Assembly: GCF_900090195.1 (NCBI RefSeq)
Contig: NZ_LT607803.1
Span: 1,922,001-1,986,000, forward strand
Length of the DNA stretch: 64,000 nucleotides
Reading direction: 5' to 3'
Origin: Variovorax sp. HW608
GTDB lineage: Bacteria; Pseudomonadota; Gammaproteobacteria; Burkholderiales; Burkholderiaceae_C
The notes under the pieces are model-generated. The model saw only the letters and a program-made list of their open reading frames with translations, was not told the DNA's origin and made no database searches. How positions within the stretch are numbered: position 1 is the first letter of the stretch; every line of letters begins with the position of its first letter. Shown here one piece after another: positions 14,219 to 23,174 of this stretch. The position numbers were made by a program, and so were the translations under genes.

Positions 14219-14256
14219 GGCCGGCGGGTTTGCCAAACCCGCGTCCCCGGCCCCAC
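14217..14256. terminator. Strong hairpin after the kinase pair
   Basis: GCGGGTTT (14224-14231) and AAACCCGC (14235-14242) form a perfect 8-bp stem with a 3-nt loop, flanked by further GGGCCGG/CCGGCCC pairing. It lies immediately after the kinase stop and before the binding-protein gene. There is no T-tract, so it may be an attenuating or mRNA-stabilising hairpin rather than a full terminator. Confidence 0.4.
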
Positions 14257-14289
14257 AATGCGCGCCGCCGTTTCACCAAGGATGAATGC

Positions 14290-15162
14290 ATGACCACACG
14301 CTTCCCGGGACTTGTGCCGCTCCTGCTGCTGGTTTCTGCACTGCTCGGTGCCTGCGCCAATCCGCCCAGCGCGGTGCCCAAGGACACGCTGGCGCGCATC
14401 AGCCAGACGCAGACCATCAGGCTGGGGTTCCGCGAGGATGCGAAGCCTTTCGCCTTCAAGGGGCCTGACGGTGCACCTGCCGGCTATTCGGTGGAGCTGT
14501 GCAAGCGCGTCGTGACTTCGCTGAAGTCGCAACTCAACCTCGCCAAGCTCGACGTGCAGTGGGTTCCGGTGACGGTCGCCTCGCGCATGCCGGCGGTGAT
14601 GGACGGGACCGTCGATCTCGAATGCGGCAGCACCTCGCGCACGCTGGGCCGCGAGCGGCAGGTCGATTTCAGCAACACGATCTGGGTCGAGGGCGCGTCG
14701 TACGTGTCGCTGTCCTCCAAGCCGATCGCGCGCGCGGCCGAGCTCAACGGCAAGCGGGTGGGCGTGATTCCCGGGTCCACCACCGAAAAGGTGCTCAAGG
14801 GCCTCTCGGAGCGCGGCGTCGTGCCGGTCTTCGTCACGGTGCAGACGCACACCGACGGCATCGCCGCCGTGCGCGACGGCCGCGCCGATGCGTACGCGAC
14901 CGACCGCCTGATCCTCGTGGGCGAGGTGCTCGGCGGCCCGGCCGGCAGCACGCTGCGCCTCGGCGACGACTACCTCTCGATGGAGACCTATTCGCTGATG
15001 ATGCGCCGCGACCCGGACATGCGCCTCGCGGTGAACCGCGCGCTGTCCGACATCTACCGCAGCGGAGAGATCGTCAATGTGTTCCGCCAGGCCTTCCCGC
15101 CCAGCGCGGTGCCGTCGCCGCTGATCGAGGCGGTGTATGTGCTGAACGCGCTGCCTGAGTGA
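14290..15162 (+). CDS. Amino-acid-type ABC substrate-binding lipoprotein
   Basis: Periplasmic solute-binding protein of family 3, 290 residues. The N-terminus has a lipoprotein signal ending in the lipobox LLGAC (residues about 15-19), so it should be anchored to a membrane. The mature part begins with the family's first beta strand (TIRLGFREDAKPFAFKG), contains VMDGTVDLECGSTSRT and ends after a typical VFRQAFPP segment. No permease or ATPase gene is adjacent: it is an orphan binding protein between a kinase pair and an unrelated region, so it could feed a distant transporter or act as a ligand sensor. ATG 14290 gives the intact signal. Confidence 0.85.
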   Translation: MTTRFPGLVPLLLLVSALLGACANPPSAVPKDTLARISQTQTIRLGFREDAKPFAFKGPDGAPAGYSVELCKRVVTSLKSQLNLAKLDVQWVPVTVASRMPAVMDGTVDLECGSTSRTLGRERQVDFSNTIWVEGASYVSLSSKPIARAAELNGKRVGVIPGSTTEKVLKGLSERGVVPVFVTVQTHTDGIAAVRDGRADAYATDRLILVGEVLGGPAGSTLRLGDDYLSMETYSLMMRRDPDMRLAVNRALSDIYRSGEIVNVFRQAFPPSAVPSPLIEAVYVLNALPE

Positions 15163-15479
15163 GTCAGGCGTCGATCACGCGGCGCGCGAAGCTGAGCGGC
15201 CCGGCGCACGCGGCTGCTTAGCTGTCGAACAAGACGGAGCATTGGTGACGACAGAAGAACACTTCCTGGCCTGAGCAGCGTCGTGCGAGAGACGGTGCGC
15301 CGAGGCATGAGTGCATCTGCGACGCCCGATTCGGGCTCGCAAGGCCGCCAATACGACGGCACTGCGCAGCAAAACGATGCTGAGCCTGCGCGAATGAGCA
15401 GAGCGGATGCATCGTCATCGTCTGGTTCAGTCAATTGCGTCCGCAGCGGATCATGTTCTGCAGACCATCCGTAGCAAAG
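15163..15479. other. Intergenic stretch, no supported gene
   Basis: These 317 bases lie between two convergent units. The only structure I see is a 6-bp hairpin GCCTGA/TCAGGC (15153-15169) that overlaps the binding-protein stop and may weakly terminate transcription. Short open frames here have no recognisable motif or ribosome site. Base composition is less GC-rich than upstream, which fits the start of an accessory region. Confidence 0.5.
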
Positions 15480-16346
15480 CTAGGTCGCGATCTGAGGCCC
15501 TTTGCGCGCGGACATGGCCGTCGCGGAGATGATGAGCGCGGCGCCGGCAAGCATTCTCAGCGAGGGTCGTTCTGCGAACAACCACCACGCGCACGCGATG
15601 GCATAGACCGGCTCTAGCGCCAGGACCATCCCTGAAGTGCGAGCGCTCAAGGTCTCCAGACTCTTCACGAACAAGTACTGCGAAAGGCCGGTACAGAAAA
15701 TGCCCAGCAGTGCTAGGAAGAACCAATCCATTGGCCCGAGTCGACCAAGGCCACTTGCTGCGATTGGCGCTACCAAGAGGCTAACCACGGCGTTCTGCCA
15801 GAACGCGATCTGGACTGGATTCATGCCGCGAACTCCCCTGCGATTGCACATGGCAAGGATCGCGAAGGACAGGCCGGATCCCAGCCCGAGCATCAATCCG
15901 ACCGTGCCTTGGTCACCGAAGTCGAACGAGGGCGTTACGAGGACCAGACCCATAGTGACTAAAGTGAGCAAGAGACCCTCGCTCGGACAGATCTTCTCGC
16001 GAAACAAAAGCATGTCCAGCATGGCAATGAATGCTGGGAAGCTTGCGAATCCAAGCGTGGCAACTGCAACGCCACCCACCTTGACGGCAACAAAGAACGT
16101 GACCCAATGAATAGCCAGAAGCGCCCCGGTGGCAAAGAGGATTCGCAGCTTGTGGAGAGTCAAGGTGCGCACCAGCGGAAGCTTGTGCACCAACGCGAAC
16201 GTTGCCAGCGCCGCGCACGCGAAGCACGCGCGGCCAAGGGTGACCACAGCGGCGTCGCCACGGATCAGCGCTCCCAAAACTCCAGTGAGGCCAAAGAGTA
16301 GGGCGGCAATGTGGGCGACGGTCAGTCCCGAGCGGTGAGCGGACAT
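15480..16346 (-). CDS. EamA/DMT-family transporter
   Basis: Inner-membrane protein of 288 residues with about ten hydrophobic helices in two EamA repeats (first around 10-135, second around 150-280). Family features include the small-residue-rich helices and 'SGMVLALEPVYAIACAWWL' in the second repeat. DMT proteins of this type usually export amino acids or metabolites. Start chosen at ATG 16346; an in-frame ATG at 16394 would add 16 polar residues. It lies downstream of the enolase-superfamily gene on the same strand with a 195-bp gap, so co-transcription is possible but not certain. Confidence 0.87.
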   Translation of the reverse strand: MSAHRSGLTVAHIAALLFGLTGVLGALIRGDAAVVTLGRACFACAALATFALVHKLPLVRTLTLHKLRILFATGALLAIHWVTFFVAVKVGGVAVATLGFASFPAFIAMLDMLLFREKICPSEGLLLTLVTMGLVLVTPSFDFGDQGTVGLMLGLGSGLSFAILAMCNRRGVRGMNPVQIAFWQNAVVSLLVAPIAASGLGRLGPMDWFFLALLGIFCTGLSQYLFVKSLETLSARTSGMVLALEPVYAIACAWWLFAERPSLRMLAGAALIISATAMSARKGPQIAT

Positions 16347-16541
16347 CGATGAGGTTGGATAGATTTGGGCGCAAACCGTCGAACGGTCCGCCACGCTCTG
16401 CTGCGCAGACGACCACAGCGACTTCTCGCGACAGAGGTAGGACGGCGCTCTCTGGGCCAGCGCCGGCAGTTCTATGACCTTCGCGCTGCCGCGGTCCTCG
16501 ACGCCGGCGGCGCAACAGACCCGGGCGTCAATTTCCGGCGC

Positions 16542-17651
16542 TTAGTTGCCGAAACTCATGAGGGGTTTGCCGAGCGTCGCCAGATCCACGTCGATGCCGA
16601 GGCCGGGACCCGTCGGCGCACTGCCAAAGCCGTCTTTGCTGCGAGGTTGATATCCCGCCACGTGCTCGTTGGTCCAGTCGTTCATGAACGAAACGGTCAA
16701 CAGATTGCGCTCTCGTGTCGACGCCGCCAGGTGTGCCGAGGCCGCGGACACGACATCGCCGCCCCACGTGTCTTCAATCGTGACCTGGAGTCCCAGTTCC
16801 TGACAAAGGTCCCGCAGCAACTTGGCCTTGGTCAGTCCGCCTACCTTGGAGACCTTCAGATTCATGCCGCCTGCACCACCGTCGCGAACCGCACGCAGAA
16901 GGGTAGGCACGTCATTGACCACCTCGTCGTACATCATTGGTAGAGAGGTGTGCTTGCGTACTTCAATGCATTCCTCCATGGTCGGGCAAGGCTGTTCAAG
17001 GTACAACCGCGGAAGCCCTTCCATGGCCCGGGCCGCAATGATGGCGTCGTTCAGGCGCCAACCGCAGTTGGCATCGGCGACGATCAGATCTTCGGGGCCG
17101 GTCGCTTCGATGATGTGCTTCGCACGAATGCCGTCGAGCGTCGGATCGCCACCGACCTTGAGCTGGAAGCGATGGATGCCCTCGTTGCGACGGGCCAGGA
17201 CATACTCTGTCATTTCTTCCGGGCTGCCCAGCGGCACGGCGAAGTAGAGCGGGAACCTGGTCTGACGCACGCCTCCGAGCATCGTGGCGACACTCACGCC
17301 CCACGACTTGCCGGCCAGGTCCCAGCAAGCCACATCGATCGGGCTCTTGGCGTAGGCGTAACCCATGAGCGTTGCGTCCATGGTGTCGTTGACCCTCGCG
17401 AGGTCGGTCGGGTCCACCCCGATAAGAGCAGGCGCAAGAAGCTCGAGTGCTGCACGTGCGCCGCCTGCATGGGCTGGCAGGTACGTAGAACCCAGCGGGC
17501 AGACCTCGCCCCACCCCTGGCGCCCGTTGTCGGCCGTGACGCACACCAAGGTCGATTGAAGCGAAGTGATGTCGCGGCCGCCTGACATCGTGTAGACGCC
17601 ATGCACATAGGTCAGATCGAAGTTGTAGACGTCAATCCTGTTGATCTTCAT
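16542..17651 (-). CDS. Enolase-superfamily enzyme, mandelate racemase/muconate lactonizing type
   Basis: A 369-residue (beta/alpha)7-barrel enzyme that abstracts a proton alpha to a carboxylate. Acid/base lysines are Lys165 (RFQLKVGG) and Lys266 (NLKVSKVGG); metal ligands are Asp193 (VADANCGW), Glu219 (YLEQP) and Asp242 or Glu243 (MMYDEVV). The spacing and the SLQSTLV, GWGEVCPLGSTYLPAHA and DTWGGD motifs resemble hydroxyproline-betaine epimerase and cis-3-hydroxyproline dehydratase relatives, but a sugar-acid dehydratase is also possible. ATG 17651 is used; the upstream in-frame ATG would add a hydrophobic leader foreign to the family. Divergent from the GntR regulator. Confidence 0.87.
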   Translation of the reverse strand: MKINRIDVYNFDLTYVHGVYTMSGGRDITSLQSTLVCVTADNGRQGWGEVCPLGSTYLPAHAGGARAALELLAPALIGVDPTDLARVNDTMDATLMGYAYAKSPIDVACWDLAGKSWGVSVATMLGGVRQTRFPLYFAVPLGSPEEMTEYVLARRNEGIHRFQLKVGGDPTLDGIRAKHIIEATGPEDLIVADANCGWRLNDAIIAARAMEGLPRLYLEQPCPTMEECIEVRKHTSLPMMYDEVVNDVPTLLRAVRDGGAGGMNLKVSKVGGLTKAKLLRDLCQELGLQVTIEDTWGGDVVSAASAHLAASTRERNLLTVSFMNDWTNEHVAGYQPRSKDGFGSAPTGPGLGIDVDLATLGKPLMSFGN

Positions 17652-17957
17652 ATCGGATCCAGTTTCCAAGTTGCGCTGCACCCAGCCCCGCAGCATGAGC
17701 AGTCCTATCGCCACAAGAATCACCGCGCCAACGAGACAGACCGCAAGGTGCCAGGGACGCCTCCCCAAGCTCGCGGCGTCGGTCCCAGCAAGCGCGCATG
17801 CTCAAGGGGTGTAGGGATTCTAGCTTGGCCTTCGATAAAAATGGTAGTAATATCCCCACAATATATTTAGGTGACGGGATATATTTGAAGTCCGCGCCGT
17901 TTCGAGACATACAAACCTTTCCTCGGACGTGCGGGCGTCCATTTCATCAGTTCGCCT
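17652..17957. promoter_or_regulatory. Divergent control region between enolase-type enzyme and GntR genes
   Basis: An AT-rich island (about 17829-17890) in otherwise GC-rich DNA. It contains ATATCCC (17850-17856) and GGGATAT (17876-17882), a 7-bp inverted repeat with a 19-nt spacer, and two direct copies of ATATATTT (17861-17868, 17879-17886). A GntR/FCD regulator encoded next door would be expected to bind such a site and control both directions. Confidence 0.5.
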
Positions 17958-18632
17958 ATGCCCAGCCATCCAACCGCCGCCGCAAAAGTCGCGTTGCCCA
18001 AGCGCCGTGCCGCCGACCTCGCCTACGACGCGATCGAGTCGTTGATCTCCACCATGCAGATCGAGCCCGGCAGTCCAGTCGTGGAGAACGATCTGGTCGA
18101 ACTGACAGGTCTCGGGAGAACCCCTGTGCGTGAAGCGCTGCTGCGGATGATTTCGATCGGGTTGATCACCCAGCAGCCGCGGCGCGGCCTCCTGGTGTCA
18201 AGTATCGATCTCGCGGAGCATCTCGACGTGATCCAGACCAGGCGGGTCTTGGAGGATCTCATCGCGACTTGCTCCGCGCGGCGTGCGTCGGTTGCGCAGC
18301 GGAAGGAGATCGTTCGGTGCGCCGAGCGCATGTTGAAGGCGGCGGATCGCGGCAACCTCAATGAGTACATGCGCGCAGATCACGAGCTCGACTTGGTCAA
18401 CCATGTGGCGTGCCTTAACAAGTCGGCCGTGAAAGCGGTGGTTCCCCTCATCGTGCAATGCCGAAGGTTCTGGTACGCCTATCAGCACGAAGGTGATATC
18501 ACCGCCGGCGCCAAAGCCCATATGGAATTGGCGGAAGGCATCGCCACGGGCAACGAATCTGCAGCAGCCGCCGGAGCCAACCGCCTCCTCGACTACCTCG
18601 AGGTGTTTGCGAGACGAATCATCGACCGGTAA
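17958..18632 (+). CDS. GntR-family regulator, FCD domain
   Basis: DNA-binding repressor of 224 residues. The N-terminal winged helix (about 15-85) includes AYDAIESLISTMQIEPGSPV and LTGLGRTPVREALLRM, the signature of GntR proteins. The C-terminal all-helical FCD domain (about 90-220) has conserved polar positions such as RADHELD around residue 137 that usually bind a metal and a carboxylate ligand. It lies between the divergent enolase-type gene and an aldehyde dehydrogenase 85 bp downstream, so it probably controls a small acid-catabolic unit in response to its substrate. Confidence 0.92.
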   Translation: MPSHPTAAAKVALPKRRAADLAYDAIESLISTMQIEPGSPVVENDLVELTGLGRTPVREALLRMISIGLITQQPRRGLLVSSIDLAEHLDVIQTRRVLEDLIATCSARRASVAQRKEIVRCAERMLKAADRGNLNEYMRADHELDLVNHVACLNKSAVKAVVPLIVQCRRFWYAYQHEGDITAGAKAHMELAEGIATGNESAAAAGANRLLDYLEVFARRIIDR

Positions 18633-18717
18633 GTCGCAGCAGCCTCAGCGCCAACGAGCTCCTCATCCGGGAGTTTCCGCTCGCGCATTTCCCTTCTTCA
18701 TCTTCAAGGAACCCGCA

Positions 18718-20154
18718 ATGCAGCAGCATGAGAATTTCATCGGCGGCGAGTGGCTCAAAGGCCTCTCGTACAGCCCGAACGTGAATCCGTCGAACTTGAT
18801 GGACGTGCTGGGCGAGTACGCCCAGGGCGATGCCGGCCAGGTCGATGCCGCGGTGGCGGCCGCGACGGCCGCGTTCCCGGCCTGGTCCACCGGCAGCGTG
18901 CAGGCGCGCTCGGAAGCGCTGGACAAGATCGGCAACGAGATCCTCGCGCGCAAGGAAGAGCTCGGCACGCTGCTCGCGCGCGAAGAGGGCAAGACCAAGG
19001 CCGAAGGCATCGGCGAGGCCACGCGCGCCGGCCAGATCTTCAAGTTCTTCGCCGGCGAATGCCTGCGCCTTGCGGGCGAGGTGATTCCGTCGGTGCGCCC
19101 CGGCATCGGCATCGAGATCACGCGCGAGCCGGTCGGCGTCGTGGGCCTGATCACGCCGTGGAACTTCCCCATTGCGATCCCCGCCTGGAAGGTGGCCCCC
19201 GCGCTCGCCTTCGGCAACTGCGTGGTGCTCAAGCCCGCCGACCTCGTGCCGGGCTGCGCCTGGGCGCTGGCCGAGATCATCAGCCGCTCGGGCATTCCGG
19301 CCGGCGTCTTCAATCTCGTGATGGGCCGCGGCAGCGTGATCGGCAATGCGCTGGTCAAGCACCCGGGCATCCATGCGATCAGCTTCACCGGCTCGGTCGG
19401 CGTGGGCCGCGACATCGCGGTGCAGTGCGCGACCCTTGGCAAGAAGGTGCAGCTCGAGATGGGCGGCAAGAACCCGCAGGTGGTGCTCGACGATGCGGAC
19501 CTGAACCAGGCGGTGGAGCTCAGCGTGCAGAGCGCCTTCTACTCGACCGGCCAGCGCTGCACCGCATCGAGCCGGCTGATCGTGACCGAAGGCATCTACC
19601 CGAAGTTCATCGAGGCGATGAAGGCGCGCATGGCCAGGATCAAGGTCGGCGATGCGCTCGCGCAGGGCACCGACATCGGCCCGGTCTCCAGCGGCAGCCA
19701 GCTGCAGCAGGACCTGGAATACGTCGAGATCGGCAAGAAGGAAGGCGCGACCCTGGCCGCGGGCGGCGAGCGGCTCAAGCTCGATACCGACGGCTTCTAC
19801 ATGTCGCCGGCGCTGTTCAGCGAATCGGTGGCCGCCATGCGCATCAACAAGGAAGAGATCTTCGGCCCGGTGGCCAGCGTCATCAAGGTCAAGAACTACG
19901 AGGAAGCGCTGGCGACCGCGAACGACACCGAGTTCGGCCTCTCGGCCGGCATCGCGACCACGAGCCTGAAGTACGCGACGCACTTCAAGCGCCACAGCCA
20001 GGCCGGCATGGTGATGGTGAACCTGCCCACGGCCGGCGTGGACTACCACGTGCCCTTCGGCGGCCGCAAGGGGTCGAGCTACGGGCCGCGCGAGCAGGGC
20101 CGCTATGCGCAGGAGTTCTTCACCGTGGTGAAGACGGCGTACACGGCCGCCTGA
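18718..20154 (+). CDS. Aldehyde dehydrogenase, alpha-ketoglutaric-semialdehyde type
   Basis: NAD(P)-dependent dehydrogenase of 478 residues. Catalytic Cys281 is in GQRCTASSR and the general-base Glu247 in LEMGGKNP; the cofactor loop is FTGSVGVG. The opening QQHENFIGGEWL and overall pattern resemble 2,5-dioxopentanoate (alpha-ketoglutaric semialdehyde) dehydrogenases, which end both the hydroxyproline and the aldarate/pentonate routes by making 2-oxoglutarate. ATG 18718 follows a CAAGGA ribosome site. Family is certain; the substrate is inferred from resemblance and from the acid-dehydratase-like gene nearby. Confidence 0.9.
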   Translation: MQQHENFIGGEWLKGLSYSPNVNPSNLMDVLGEYAQGDAGQVDAAVAAATAAFPAWSTGSVQARSEALDKIGNEILARKEELGTLLAREEGKTKAEGIGEATRAGQIFKFFAGECLRLAGEVIPSVRPGIGIEITREPVGVVGLITPWNFPIAIPAWKVAPALAFGNCVVLKPADLVPGCAWALAEIISRSGIPAGVFNLVMGRGSVIGNALVKHPGIHAISFTGSVGVGRDIAVQCATLGKKVQLEMGGKNPQVVLDDADLNQAVELSVQSAFYSTGQRCTASSRLIVTEGIYPKFIEAMKARMARIKVGDALAQGTDIGPVSSGSQLQQDLEYVEIGKKEGATLAAGGERLKLDTDGFYMSPALFSESVAAMRINKEEIFGPVASVIKVKNYEEALATANDTEFGLSAGIATTSLKYATHFKRHSQAGMVMVNLPTAGVDYHVPFGGRKGSSYGPREQGRYAQEFFTVVKTAYTAA

Positions 20155-20328
20155 AGACATCAAAGCTTCGACCGCGTGAGCAATCACGCATGGCAGCAGG
20201 CAACAATCGGGCCAGGAGCGGGCGCTCGACGGCGGCCTCGAATTCACCTACGCTGAGCCTCGAAGGCCAGTCACCGCCGCACTTCGCCGTCTGGCTGAGC
20301 CCGTCTTTTTCTTTGAAAGGCACGCGCA

Positions 20329-21118
20329 ATGAATCTCCTACTCACAGGCAGGCTGGCGCTGGTGACCGGCAGCACGGCAGGTATCGGCTTTGCCATCGCG
20401 CAGGCCCTGGCGGCGGAGGGTGCACGCGTCATCGTCAACGGGCGTTCGCAGAGCTCCGTCGACGCTGCGGTCGCTCAAATCAAGGTGGCGGAAGGCGGCG
20501 AGGTCATTGGCTTCGCCGGCGACCTGAGCATGGCCGCTGCCGCGCAAGCCTTGGTGACGAAGTACCCTGGCATCGAGATTCTGGCAACAACCTCGGCATC
20601 TTCGAACCCAAGCCGTTCGAAGAATTCCGGATGAGGACTGGACACGCTTTTTCGATGTGAATGTCCTGAGCGGCGTCCGCCTGGCGCGTCTGGTATTGCC
20701 CGCGATGAGGCGCGCCAACTGGGGGCGCATCATCTTCATCTCGAGCGAGAGCGCGGTCCAGATTCCTTCGGAGATGATTCACTACGGCATGACGAAGACC
20801 GCGCAGCTGGCCGTCTCTCGCGGTTTGGCCGAGGCCGTCGCAGGCTCTGGAATCACCGTCAACAGCATCCTGCCGGGTCCGACCAAGTCGCGGGGTGTGG
20901 GCGATTTCGTCGAGGCGCTCGCGAAGGCCGATGGCAAGTCCTTCGATGCCCACGAGAGGGAGTTCTTCGAGAAGGTTCGACCGACATCCCTCATCAAGAG
21001 GTTCGAAGCTCCGGCGGAGATTGCCTCCATGGTGGCCTACATTGCCAGCCCGCTTTCATCGGGGACGACAGGGGCGGCGCTTCGCGTCGACGGCGGCTGT
21101 GTAAAAAGCGCGTTCTAG
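20329..21118 (+). pseudogene. SDR-family oxidoreductase broken by two frameshifts
   Basis: The first 85 codons encode a Rossmann start ([16 protein letters not shown]); the last part from about 20657 encodes the SDR active site (FISSESAV, then YGMTK with Tyr and Lys) and C-terminus (GAALRVDGG). Between them the conserved [13 protein letters not shown] is in a second frame and [15 protein letters not shown] in a third. Restoring one base near 20584 and one near 20624 would give a continuous protein of about 263 residues. It follows the aldehyde dehydrogenase on the same strand. Either a recent pseudogene or two sequencing deletions. Confidence 0.85.
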
Positions 21119-21158
21119 GCTACGGCTCTCGGGCCGCCGTTTTCAGTCTGCCAGCGTC

Positions 21159-21941
21159 TCAGCTTCGATAGCCGTTGCCATCGCGGTCAAGCAGACGCAG
21201 CAGCGCGGTCCACTCACGGTCGAGGTGCACCGTATCGAGGTATGCGTAGTCGTCATGCTGCTTGGCCGCGTGTTCGCACACCTCGGCCGACGGGATCACG
21301 AGTTCCTGGCCAGCCGAGAGGGTGGCGAGTTGGATCTCGCAGGCTCGGTTCAGGTAGAACATCCTCGTGAAGGCCTCCGCCACAGACCGTCCGGTGGTGA
21401 GCAATCCGTGGTTGCGCAGGATCAGATAGTCCTTGTTGCCGATGGATTTGACGATGCGCTCGCGTTCGTCCAACTCGAGAGAAATGCCCTCGTAGTCGTG
21501 GTAGGCGACGCGGTTGTGGAACTGCATGCTGATTTGGTTGATCGGCAGAAGCCCGCATTTCATTGCCGCCACGGCCATGCCGGCCGTCGTGTGCAGGTGC
21601 ACCACGCATTCGACGTCGTGCCGTGCAGTGTGCAGCGCGCTGTGGATGGTGAAGCCTGCAGCGTTGACCTCGAACCGGTCGTCGCCGATCGGGCGGCCGT
21701 CCACATCGATTCTTACCAGCGAAGAGGCGGTGATCTCGTCGAAGAACCAGCCATGAGGGTTGATCAGGAACTGGTCCTGAGTGCCCGGGACACGGGCGGA
21801 AATGTGCGTGTAGATCAAGTCGGTCAGACCGAACTTGGCGGCCAGCCGATAGGCCGCAGCCACCTGGACGCGGGTTTCCCATTCTGCGGTCGAGATGTTG
21901 CGCGGCTTTCGATTGATGTGCGGGTCCGTGGTGGAGATCAT
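21159..21941 (-). CDS. Class II aldolase/adducin-family protein
   Basis: Zinc-dependent aldolase/decarboxylase-fold enzyme of 260 residues. 'HLHTTAGMAVAAM' (around 113-125) and 'LRNHGLLTTGRSV' (around 170-182) supply the metal-binding histidines. The family cleaves or epimerises sugar phosphates or decarboxylates hydroxy acids; many free-standing members have unknown substrates. Divergent from a LysR regulator, with a 237-bp control gap holding a GCTGACAAACAA motif also present before hyuA. ATG 21941 is the first start compatible with the family's N-terminus. Confidence 0.88.
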   Translation of the reverse strand: MISTTDPHINRKPRNISTAEWETRVQVAAAYRLAAKFGLTDLIYTHISARVPGTQDQFLINPHGWFFDEITASSLVRIDVDGRPIGDDRFEVNAAGFTIHSALHTARHDVECVVHLHTTAGMAVAAMKCGLLPINQISMQFHNRVAYHDYEGISLELDERERIVKSIGNKDYLILRNHGLLTTGRSVAEAFTRMFYLNRACEIQLATLSAGQELVIPSAEVCEHAAKQHDDYAYLDTVHLDREWTALLRLLDRDGNGYRS

Positions 21942-22030
21942 GGTCTGGTGTTGTGGTGTCTGCGACAGGATGACAAGGGCACCGGCGATGCCCAAACGTT
22001 GTGGTTGAAATTCTGCGAGCGGTGGCAAAG

Positions 22031-22042
22031 GCTGACAAACAA
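22031..22042 (-). promoter_or_regulatory. TTGTTTGTC motif upstream of aldolase, candidate LysR site
   Basis: GCTGACAAACAA on the plus strand (TTGTTTGTCAGC in the direction of the aldolase), 90 bp from its start codon. The same 12 bases occur 94 bp before hyuA at 27042-27053, and the core TTGTTTGTC recurs before the LIV binding-protein gene. The GcvA-like LysR encoded next door is the obvious candidate regulator. Confidence 0.45.
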
Positions 22043-22178
22043 GAAATAGCTCGACGGGGGACAAGCCCTGGCTGTCCTTGCCTGCGACCGTTGGCGGGAA
22101 ACGGAAGTGAGCAGGGGAACGCCGCGTTATCGAGCGTGCGGCCGAGTGCGACAATGTCTTACGCGGTTTCGGTGACCC

Positions 22179-23141
22179 ATGCATTACAGACTGCCACCCC
22201 TCAACACGCTCCGCATCTTCGAGGCCATCTATCGCCATGGCTCGATCCGCAAGGCTGCGTCCGAACTTTGCCTGACGCCCCAGGCAGTGAGCCAGCAGCT
22301 GAAGATCCTGGAAACGTCGCTCGGCCAGCAACTGTTCCGGCGCACGATCAGGAGCCTGGCGCCCACTGATGCGGCACAACGCTTCTACCTGAACGTCAAG
22401 GCCGGTCTCGACGAGTTCGCGGCGGGCGTTGGCGCGGTCACCGGGGCGCCCGCCCGCATCAGCCTGTACCTGCACGTCAGCCCGTACTTCTCGACGCACT
22501 ATCTGGTCCGCAATCTCGGCAACTTCACGGCGGATTTTCCCGAACTGGATTTCCGCATGTCGGTAGGAGTCGAGCTGATCGACCTGGACCATCAGGGCAT
22601 CGACGCAGCAATCCATTGGGGATACGGCGGAGAGTCGGGCCTCACCGAGATTCCCCTGATCGAGGACTTGAAGGTCTTGGCGGTCGCGCCCGCTCTGCTG
22701 GCCAAGCAACCTCTGGCGAGCAAGGAAGACCTGCTGCAACAGAATCTCGTGCTGCCTCTGGCCAAGAACTCGCTGTGGCCGGACACGCTCGAGCTTCTCG
22801 GGCTGAAGTCGGACGGGCAGAAGCGCTCGGCGCTCAAGCTGCACACGCACGACGCGATGCTTGAAGCGACCCTGGCCGGCCTGGGGATCGGCTTCATTTC
22901 CTACGTCGACGCGCTCAAGTACATCGAGAAGGGCGAGTTGGTGGCGCCGTTCGGCGTGGACCTGCTCCGGCAGCTGCCAGTGGAGAAGAGCCCGAAGTTC
23001 TACCTCTGCTACAAGAACGACAAGCCGATCGCGCCGGTCCTGAAGCTCTTCATCGAGTGGCTGCGCGAATATGTCTGCCAGCCCGACGTGATCGGCTACG
23101 AGTCTCGCCTCACGCCACGGACCAGCGGCGCAGGCGCATAG
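22179..23141 (+). CDS. LysR-family regulator, GcvA-like
   Basis: DNA-binding regulator of 320 residues. The helix-turn-helix is residues about 5-65 (LNTLRIFEAIYRHGSIRKAA, then LTPQAVSQQLKILE), and the rest is a periplasmic-binding-like effector domain. The PPLNTLRIFEA opening is typical of GcvA-type LysR proteins. It is divergent from the class II aldolase and convergent with hyuB (33-bp gap), which places it in the middle of the gene set that shares the TTGTTTGTC motif. Probably a ligand-responsive activator of those genes. Confidence 0.92.
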   Translation: MHYRLPPLNTLRIFEAIYRHGSIRKAASELCLTPQAVSQQLKILETSLGQQLFRRTIRSLAPTDAAQRFYLNVKAGLDEFAAGVGAVTGAPARISLYLHVSPYFSTHYLVRNLGNFTADFPELDFRMSVGVELIDLDHQGIDAAIHWGYGGESGLTEIPLIEDLKVLAVAPALLAKQPLASKEDLLQQNLVLPLAKNSLWPDTLELLGLKSDGQKRSALKLHTHDAMLEATLAGLGIGFISYVDALKYIEKGELVAPFGVDLLRQLPVEKSPKFYLCYKNDKPIAPVLKLFIEWLREYVCQPDVIGYESRLTPRTSGAGA

Positions 23142-23174
23142 AGAGCGGCGGCACGAGGCGCCGCCGTTCAGCCC

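Noticed and set aside
15163..15479. Remnant of a transposase or small gene in the intergenic gap
   Set aside because: Translations in all frames show no motif or ribosome site; left as noncoding.
17652..17768. N-terminal membrane anchor of the enolase-type enzyme from an upstream ATG
   Set aside because: The hydrophobic leader is foreign to the family, and MKINRIDVYN at 17651 is the normal start.
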